Source of the DNA: Ursus arctos
Lineage: Eukaryota; Chordata; Mammalia; Carnivora; Ursidae
Reading direction: 5' to 3'
NCBI RefSeq assembly: GCF_023065955.2
Contig: NW_026622952.1
Span: 33,553,813-33,617,812, forward strand
Length of the DNA: 64,000 nt
The position numbers and the translations under genes were made by a program. Positions 56,875-64,000 of the stretch are shown one piece after another. A model generated the notes under the pieces. That model was given only the letters and a program-made list of their open reading frames with translations. It was not told where the DNA came from and ran no database searches. Within the stretch, counting starts at the first letter, position 1. Each line of letters begins with the position of its first letter.

Positions 56875-57870
56875 CAATATTCATTTCCTGATTTCTTACT
56901 ACGTGTCAAATATGACGTTGGTACCCATGATCTGGGGGTGAACATGTGTCACCACCAATAATAATCTTGGAGGAAGCAAGGAGGACAAGCACAGCAATCA
57001 TGACAGTGAAATGCGATGAGCATTATGGCAGCTACTGTCCAAGGGATTATGGAAACAAAGAACAGGGATCTCACTTAGTCTGGGGTCAAGGAAGTGCTCT
57101 CTAAGGAAGTGACTTCTAAACCAAAACCCAAGGAAATCACAGAGTGAACCCAGCAGAAAGGGAGGAGGCAGGCCAAGATATTTCCTGGGGCCCATACAAG
57201 GCTCGGGCACAAAGGTGAAAAGAAGAAGAAGAAAAAAGTTTCTCCCCCTACAGAGCTCATAAATAATAAAACAATTGCAATAAGTACAATGAAGAAAGCA
57301 AGAAGCAAGCAGTTTGTTGTTATAAGAAGGTAGCATGTGGGGGAATGACATCTCATTATGTAGGGTGACCTGAATATCACTTTCTGAATAGGTGCCATTT
57401 AACCTGAAATCTGTGTAGGATAAGAAAGAGGCAGCCATGGGAAAAGCAGACATGAGAGCCTTCCAAGCAAGGGGGCTAGCCTATGCAAAGCTTTGATGGT
57501 GGAAAAAACCTCAGTTATTCAAAGAGCGGAAAGAAGGCCAATGTGGCTGGACAGCTGAGCTGGCCTGGGATGAGATTAGGAAGGTGGACTTCACCACACT
57601 ATGGAGGACCTCATAAGCCAAGAGAAAAAACTCGTTTTGTATTCCTAGTGCCCTGGGAAACCATTAATGATCTTTCAGACAGAGTGGCATAACCCAGCTT
57701 ATGTTTCAAAGAGTTTGCTTTCTGCCAGAGGGGATGGGAAGACTAGAAGCAGGACACAGGGATGATGGTGACTTAGATGAGGGTGGGAAGAATAGAGATC
57801 AAAGCAGGAGACTCCCACACATGCTTGGGGAGAATATTGAGTGGGAGATGTGGATTGAACTGGGGTTTGA
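56875..57870 (-). mobile_element. LINE-2, about 1 kb
   Basis: Reversed L2 from its terminus ('catttcctgatttcttacta') through 'ggaggcaggccaagatattt', 'ggcagccatgggaaaagcag', 'agaaggccaatgtggctgga', 'ctatggaggacctcataagc', 'ccctgggaaaccattaatga' and 'gggatgatggtgacttagat'. The 151-codon minus frame at 56998-57453 runs along its sense strand but has no L2 protein motif and is not a gene. Confidence 0.85.
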
Positions 57871-58044
57871 CTGGAAGAACACCGAGGAGCTTAAGAGCAG
57901 CCGTGATCATTACTGAAGGAAGGTCTTTTTGCGAACTCCTCCCTCTGGGCCTCTTTGGTTCTGGAGTTGTTTCTTTTATAACTTGGCCCTATGACAAGAG
58001 AAGAGAATTTTCTTGGAATCCTTATTATAAATTTAGCTCTTAAG
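57871..58044. other. Short single-copy sequence
   Basis: No gene. It ends in the SINE target. Confidence 0.3.
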
Positions 58045-58057
58045 ACCTTAAAACCAG

Positions 58058-58268
58058 GGACGCCTGGGTGGCTCAGTAAGTTAAGCATCTGCCTTCGTCT
58101 GTGGTCGTGATCCCAGGGTCCTGAGATGGAGTCATCCATCTGGCTCCTTGCTCAGCGGGGAGCCTGCTTCTCCCTCTGTATGCAGCTCCCCCTGCTTGTG
58201 TGCTCTCTCTCTCTCTCTCTCTCTCATAAATAAATAAATAAATAAATTCTTTAAAAAAAAAAAAAGGA
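58058..58268 (+). mobile_element. Can-SINE with intact target duplication
   Basis: The head 'ggacgcctgggtggctcagt', CT-rich body with (CT)n at 58203-58226, (AAAT)n and poly-A tail. Perfect 13-bp target-site duplication 'accttaaaaccag' at 58045-58057 and 58269-58281. Confidence 0.97.
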
Positions 58269-58281
58269 ACCTTAAAACCAG

Positions 58282-58714
58282 CAGAAGAGAAGGATTGTTA
58301 ATTCTGGTGTCAGTGTCACCTTCGGTCTTAAACCTGGCTTCTCACTTATCGTGGTGACCTTTCTCCCAAAGTGGACTTGAAAGGAGCCCCTTCAAGCTGC
58401 CTCCATCCCCCATGAAAAGACTGTGACCTCACTTACGATGTGGTTTTCAGGTCAGCTTGAAGGGATGCCTCTGAATTATCTCCTCCATATTCCATGCAGG
58501 ACTCTCGCAGGCCTTTCCTGGGTGGCAAAACCATGGTGGACAGCAGCTGGGCCACGTACGACAGAATTGCCCCTTGTTAACTTCCAGCTCCTAGCGTACT
58601 TTGACTCCAGTTGTACGAATAAGAAAATCCAGGTGAATCCTGATGTGGAATTAAGCTTGCTTTAATTGGTGTTTGCTCCTGCACAAGGCGCTGCTTATAT
58701 TCTGGATTTTGTAA
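58282..58714. other. Single-copy sequence
   Basis: No gene and no repeat recognised. An 80-codon plus frame at 58423-58665 lacks domains. Confidence 0.35.
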
Positions 58715-58810
58715 CATCTTATAGCTAGAAGGAGCTTTAGATGCCATGCTATCTAATACCTTCATTACGTAGGTGGGAAAACTAAGATGCACAAAATTAA
58801 GGTGATTTGG
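58715..58810 (-). mobile_element. MIR-family fragment
   Basis: 'atagctagaaggagctttag', 'atgccatgctatctaatacc' and 'aggtgggaaaactaagatgc' correspond to the reversed MIR-type end ('...gctggaaggaaccttagagatcatctagt...gatgaggaaactgagg'). Confidence 0.6.
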
Positions 58811-58834
58811 AGTACATCATGCTATTCCAGAAAC

Positions 58835-59037
58835 ACATAACCTTTGGAACCAGAAACATCTGGTTAGATGTCTAATCACATCTCCTATTAGCTGGGAAAA
58901 TTAATCTCTCTACCCTCCTTCAATGTCCTCATTTTCAAACAGAGGTAATAATTCCTACTTCGCTGAATAGTTGGGGGGCGGGCACAGTTAGAACCGGTGT
59001 AGTTGAAAACACTCGATAAATGCTAACCATTATTATA
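58835..59037 (+). mobile_element. MIR
   Basis: 'ctttggaaccagaaacatct', 'ttaatctctctaccctcctt', 'cctcattttcaaacagaggt', 'aataattcctacttcgctga' and 'cactcgataaatgctaacca' follow MIR order nearly completely. Confidence 0.82.
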
Positions 59038-60919
59038 TGTTCTTGCCTTTGTCTATTACTAAGGTGACTGGTCCACGTGGCCAGTGCAAGCCTAGAACCC
59101 ACATTTCCCAACCGAATCCATCTTTCTCTATGCAACATACAACCAGATCAAAATTTTCATGGGTTCATGGATTTTTATCAGGTCTCTTTAGGAATAACAA
59201 ACAAACGTATCCCCCATCGTGCACATTTCAAGCCCTTTGAGACTCCTCTGTGGCCTGGAGAATCGGGTACACAATTTGTAATTTTATTCAGCAGTGAAAT
59301 GCCACTGTGGTAGCGAAGAGGCTAAAGCAATATTTCAACCTAAGAACCAGGTCTGGCACCCAGAATAAAAGACTCTTTTAATAGGAAGAATAATCTATCA
59401 ATTTTGTGAAAGAGCTGTTGGAAAAGGCTTGAAGTCCTACTGCAATATAAAACATAAATGGTGCATTGTCCTAGTTTTTTTTTTTTTTCTGGAAATTGTA
59501 TGTTAGCACTAAAGTACAGAATTTTTTTCTTCTTTTGCCTCAGCCTGCATTTTTAGAACATTCTACACAGACAACTCTATTTTCTAGGGGTTAATAAGTG
59601 ACATAAAAAAAAAGAGATGGTATGGAGTAAATGAAGATAACCATAATAATTATAATAACAGTCTTGGGCATTTCCACACTTAAAGTGTAAGAAAAAAAAA
59701 TCTATGTTTCTGCACATGAAAGAAAAACCCCGCTTTTATTGCTGCTATTTTGTGTACTTTATGGTGCTTTATTATACTAAGGTATGGCTATAACCCTGGT
59801 CCTGCAGGAGGGCTGTCCTGTCCCAGATGGGGGTCCAGGCAGCTCATTTCTGGTATCAGCCATTGAGTGTGCTCTAGAGTAGACACGTAGCTTGTGTGTT
59901 CACCAAAAAGGTGGAAGTATTCCTAGGAAAAACTCCTGGAGATTATGAAGTCATGTCCTCCATGGGGAGTGGGCCAGGAAGATGGAAATAGGAACCCCAG
60001 AGAAAGAGCTGTGACGGTGTTCATCTTTCAGTGTTTTCTTATAGATAGGAGTGCCTATAAGTCAAGGAGAGAGCAAAAATGATAAGATTAGAAACTCATA
60101 CTCTAAAAGCAGAATTGTTTTATGCTTCTTACAGAGTATCTATGTATTTCTTAATTTTTCCCCCTGGTTTTTAAGTGCCCAAACCTTAGTGGAGCTAAGA
60201 GGATCGGGATGTTGTCTATTCTTGAGTGAGATATATAAGGGAAGAAAGAGGGAGTACAGAATGTGGCTGTATCAAGGTGACCAGAACGCTCAGCTGAATT
60301 AGGGAACCCAAAGCAGAGACGTACCCAGCAGCATCCTCCATGGTGAATCTTTTAGGGTCTTGGTATTACTTTATTAATTTATTAAAGCTAATGTATTTAG
60401 CTTCACCAGCCAGTATTTCATCTCAGTGCTTCCAGTTATATTCCAAATATTCCTTCCTTTTTCCTTGACCTCAATAATAAACACTTTCAAAATGATAGCA
60501 ACAAGCAGTGGACCAAGGAGGGAAGCATTGAAAACTGCAGGAATTGGAGCAGAGTTGCACATCTATATAGATGTTCTTTATGTTCTAGCTTAGATTTCTT
60601 AGAGATTTTTGTTGCACTGTTTTGAAAGGAAGCCATCAATAAAAAATAATGTTAATAATAATTTTGAAATACACTCAGTTAAAATATAATGTCCCTGAAT
60701 ACACAAGTTGTTTGGTTTTCATAATGTGGAGTTCGTGTGCTCCTTGTAGGAATATAAAATATCTAGTTCCCCTTTTCCCCATGATCTGAACATTAATATT
60801 TTTTAACTTATGAAATTTAAATTAGCTCTACTAGTGAAATACTTCAAACATATGGGAAAATACAGATGTCTTCTAAACAACTGGGTTGTATGGCATGCAT
60901 TTATTTAGCTTCTCAGAAC
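59038..60919. other. Single-copy sequence
   Basis: No gene and no repeat family recognised. Poly-T at 59476-59489. Minus frame 60374-60562 (62 codons, hydrophobic middle) and plus frame 60051-60302 have no recognised domain. Confidence 0.35.
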
Positions 60920-61800
60920 TATTGATTCAATCAATTATCTATTGAGTGTTTACTATATGTTGAGTACTGTTGTACTGAACAAAACAATTCCTGTCCAGTA
61001 GAGTACACATTCTGATAGGAGAAGACAGATAATAAATAATGATCATAAGAAATGAATTATGTAGTATATTGAAATATGTAAGTGCTCTAAAAATAAAGAA
61101 AGGTATAGGGAATTGGGAATACCACAGCAGGACATGGAAGTAGGGCTGCAGTTTTGTATATGGTAGCCTCACTGAAAAAGTTACATTTGTGCAAAGTCTT
61201 AAAAGAAGGAATGAGCCATGTAGATTTCAGAGGAGAGAGTGCAAAGGCCCAGTGGTAGCCAGCTTCCAAGGCCGGTGTGTATGGCATGAACAGAGTGGAA
61301 GTGGATTAAAAGGAGGTCAGAGAGGTAACTACCTTACATGTTATTGTATGGTATTGTACTCCATTGACCATATAGGTCATTGTAGGGCTTTGCTTTTAGT
61401 CTTAGTGAAATAGGGGGCCACGGGGGAGTTTTAAGCCCAGGAGTGACATGGTACAGCTCTTATTTTTAAAAATTGTTTGGTCTGTCTGTGTTAAGAATAA
61501 GGCAGAATTAGAGAAATCTATGTGGAGGGTATTACAGTAATCCAGGCAAGAGTTGATGAGGTCTCAAAACAGGGAGGGTAGCAGTGTTGGCCTTAGAAAG
61601 CGGTCAGACTCTGGATATATTTTGAAGATGGACCCATCCAAATTTCCACATGCATTGGATAGATATGGGGTGTGAGAAAGAGAGAAATCAGGTATCACTC
61701 CATGGTTGTTGACCTGAATAACTGGAAGGATGAAGCTACCATGGCCCAAGATTCAAAAGACGGCATGATTGGCAGTGGGAAGCAGAATCAGAAGTTTAGA
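60920..61800 (-). mobile_element. LINE-2, about 0.9 kb
   Basis: A clear reversed L2: 'attatctattgagtgtttac', 'gagagtgcaaaggcccagtg', 'cattgtagggctttgctttt', 'ggagttttaagcccaggagt', 'attacagtaatccaggcaag', 'tctggatatattttgaagat' and 'ggatagatatggggtgtgag'. Among the best-preserved L2 copies here. All frames in it are debris. Confidence 0.9.
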
Positions 61801-61984
61801 CATTGCAAATAGCCTCTCCAAGGAGTTTGAAAAACCTTACACTCCCATTAGACATGTAGGAGCGTGCATTATGTGTATCCCTACATCAGTGTTAATTCCT
61901 ATAATCCAAGAACTCCTCTATTTAAATTCTGGCATATCCATAACCGTTATCACTCAAATATCACCTGTTCCCCATTCTCTCTCT

Positions 61985-62420
61985 TTCCGGAACTTTTATT
62001 AGAAGTTTCTGTATCTATTAAGCTTCATTCCGTATTTTATCACTTTTTTATTTCTCTGCACTGCATTCTGGATGATTTCCTTAAATATATCTTTTAAATT
62101 ACAATTCTCTGTGCCTGATGCCTCATCTGTTATTAAGCTCATTTACTTTTAATCTCAACTACTCTAATTTTCACTTATAAAGATTTTATTTGGTGTTTTA
62201 GATCTACCTATTCTTTTTGTAAATCAATGTGCTCTTTCTGTTATTTGTTATCACTTCAGTTATTCTAACCAAAATTGTTCTCTGTTTTCGTAGCATTCTG
62301 TTATCTCAATTCCTTGCGATGCTCATTTTCCCTTTTCCTTCCCTCTGACCACTCCCCCTCATAGTGAATGATTCCCTCTAACCATCTACAGTTTCCTTGT
62401 TGTCATTGTTGTGAGGTTAT
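61985..62420 (-). mobile_element. Old L1 5' region
   Basis: T-rich reversed L1 5'-half wording: 'ctgcattctggatgatttcc', 'tatcttttaaattacaattc', 'gcctcatctgttattaagct' and 'tctaattttcacttataaag'. Similar to the 5' block of L1 copy A near 8300-8500, but too decayed to classify. It may extend to about 63000. Confidence 0.5.
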
Positions 62421-64000
62421 CAAGAGTATAGTTGTCCCTTGGACCTGGATCGTGGAGATGTTTGGTTTTGCCTTTGGATCACTGAAGGCTCTGGTGGATT
62501 TACACATCTGAGATGAGTCTTTGAATTCATGTCTCGCTGATTGGAATTGGAATTTCCATACCCTCGTAAATATTTTCAATCTGATCCCCACACCTATACT
62601 TCAAGGAAGTTTGGAGTTAAAATTTCTCACAGGAGACTTTTCCAACAGACCACCAGAAAGGTAATAGATTGCCTTGCCCCTTCTTGGAGAATGGGAAACA
62701 TTTTTCTAGACTCTTTTACAAAGGGGCAATCTTTCCAGTGTCTTGCTTTAGGTAGTGATCTTGGTTTCCTTCCCCTTTCAATGTGAGGACACTGACCACA
62801 TAGAAGCCTTGACCTTCAGTGGACAGTCCCTCTCAGTCACTAAATGCCAATCTGCCAATGTGTGCTTGATACTCCCCAGAGGACTTTGGTGTTCAATTAA
62901 GGTCCTTTTTTCCTTTTATTATTTTTTAATAACCTAGAAGTTCTTTTTCTTCCTTTTGAACTCTATGTGGTTTATTTTTTAAAGTTTTGCTTAGCTTTTA
63001 TCCAAAATTCCCATCCATTTGGAGTTAGAAGTTGCTAAATATAATTCATATTTAATGGTCTGTATGACACATAAATGTCAAACCTCTTGAGACCATAAAG
63101 CATTAGTGCATCAAGCCCTCCATAATGTCTGGATTGTAAGGAACTCTGGGATCCTGAGGGAAGGACCAGGGTGGTGGCCATGTACCAACCAACACCCAAG
63201 ACTTTCAATATTTTAACCACCAATATAGTTTACATGGGTGTGTATCAGCCAAATATCAGACTACATGTAGTCAATTTTCTTATTGTTCTCTACTCATAAC
63301 TCATATTGTCAATAATTGCAATTAGATAAAGAGCTCAAAGGAAAAACACTACTCCAAGGGGAAAAAAGACTTGGAAAAATATTTGGTCATTAAATTATTC
63401 AAAACTACACAGAGCTATCTTAAAGTGTATTTAGACTGCTTTGTTCTTGAAAGAAGATAGAATGGGAAAAAACTATTTTTAAGACTGAAAGTCGATTTCA
63501 TGTACTCATTCTGATGCAGAATAAAACATACATTGTGAAGGTATTTAGGATTATGGTTGCTTAATTTTAATTAGTTCCAGGCACTTCAAACTTTAATTAC
63601 AATAAAAAAATCATTAAGTCCCTACCTTTGAAAATAGGTTAATAATGTTGATACTGGTGCTTATTTTCTAGAAATTATGAAGACCGTCTTGGCATGTTCA
63701 AAGAATCACATAGATTACAGCTGTAGGAATTCCAATATTTTTGGATATTAGAACCCAAAGATGTTCAAAAACATCTTTTGGATAAGTTTTTGTTTGAAGT
63801 CAGCAAATATAATTTGTAGATTGAAGTAAGGGTTTTGGTATGCAGGCGATTTTACATCCCAAAAATGTTATAGTCCCTGGATCCTGAGTAATTGTAAAAC
63901 CCGGTGTATTTAAGCATAAAATATTTAAAGATTAATGAGAAGATTATCAATTATACCTAGAGGTGGGTGATATTGTGTTTGCCTTGTCTTGGAAACCATT
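62421..64000. other. Single-copy sequence at window end
   Basis: No gene recognised. 62421-63000 may be further decayed L1. 63250-64000 is plain AT-rich sequence. Frames of 60-81 codons at 62403-63223 show no domain. Confidence 0.35.

Noticed and set aside
56998..57453. 151-codon minus-strand open frame, the longest in the window
   Set aside because: It lies wholly inside a decayed L2 and carries no reverse-transcriptase or other motif; pyrimidine-rich L2 has few stops on this strand.
60374..60562. 62-codon minus-strand frame with a hydrophobic middle that looked like a membrane segment
   Set aside because: Too short, no family, and T-rich DNA commonly gives hydrophobic chance peptides.

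Overview
This window is nuclear DNA from a placental mammal, and from a caniform carnivore in particular. Thirteen tRNA-derived SINEs of the carnivore-only Can-SINE family are present (heads reading GGGCGCCTGGGTGGCTCAG, CT-rich bodies, AATAAA-type tails). Several carry the 'CTTCTTCCTCTCCCACTCCCCCTG...TCTCGCTGGCT' body that I associate with bears and seals, and the L1 3' end at 6952-7624 is of the carnivore type. My best guess is a bear or a pinniped; dog or cat looks less likely. There is no bacterial, phage or plasmid content.

I find no intact protein-coding gene, no convincing exon and no RNA gene. Every long open frame I checked is a SINE, L1, L2 or microsatellite read through, or is short enough to be chance. 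The window reads as a gene desert or a very large intron, made of layered transposon debris and long AT-rich single-copy stretches.

Layout. 286-9478 is almost all LINE-1 and shows a three-level nest: an old, nearly complete minus-strand L1 (split by a Can-SINE, an MLT1-type LTR and a MER20-type DNA transposon) was entered by a second minus-strand L1, which was entered by a younger plus-strand carnivore L1. 9479-18500 is mostly single-copy with four SINEs or fragments. 18500-20442 holds an L1 tail and an ERVL-type solo LTR carrying two SINEs in opposite orientation. 20443-36350 is mostly single-copy with SINEs at 27320 and 29050 and several microsatellites. 36355-47830 and 56020-61800 are rich in ancient L2 and MIR copies on both strands. 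47831-55650 is mainly single-copy and very AT-rich. An old L1 5' region lies near 62 kb, followed by single-copy DNA.

The most unusual non-transposon signal is 28026-28760. It is only about 37% G+C, yet by hand count it keeps about as many CpGs as its composition predicts, where ordinary mammalian DNA keeps roughly a fifth. Together with several TAAT-rich, repeat-free blocks (near 10.5, 23.5, 42.6, 52 and 54.4 kb) this suggests distal regulatory elements. That is an inference, because no alignment could be run. I found no undescribed multi-gene system.
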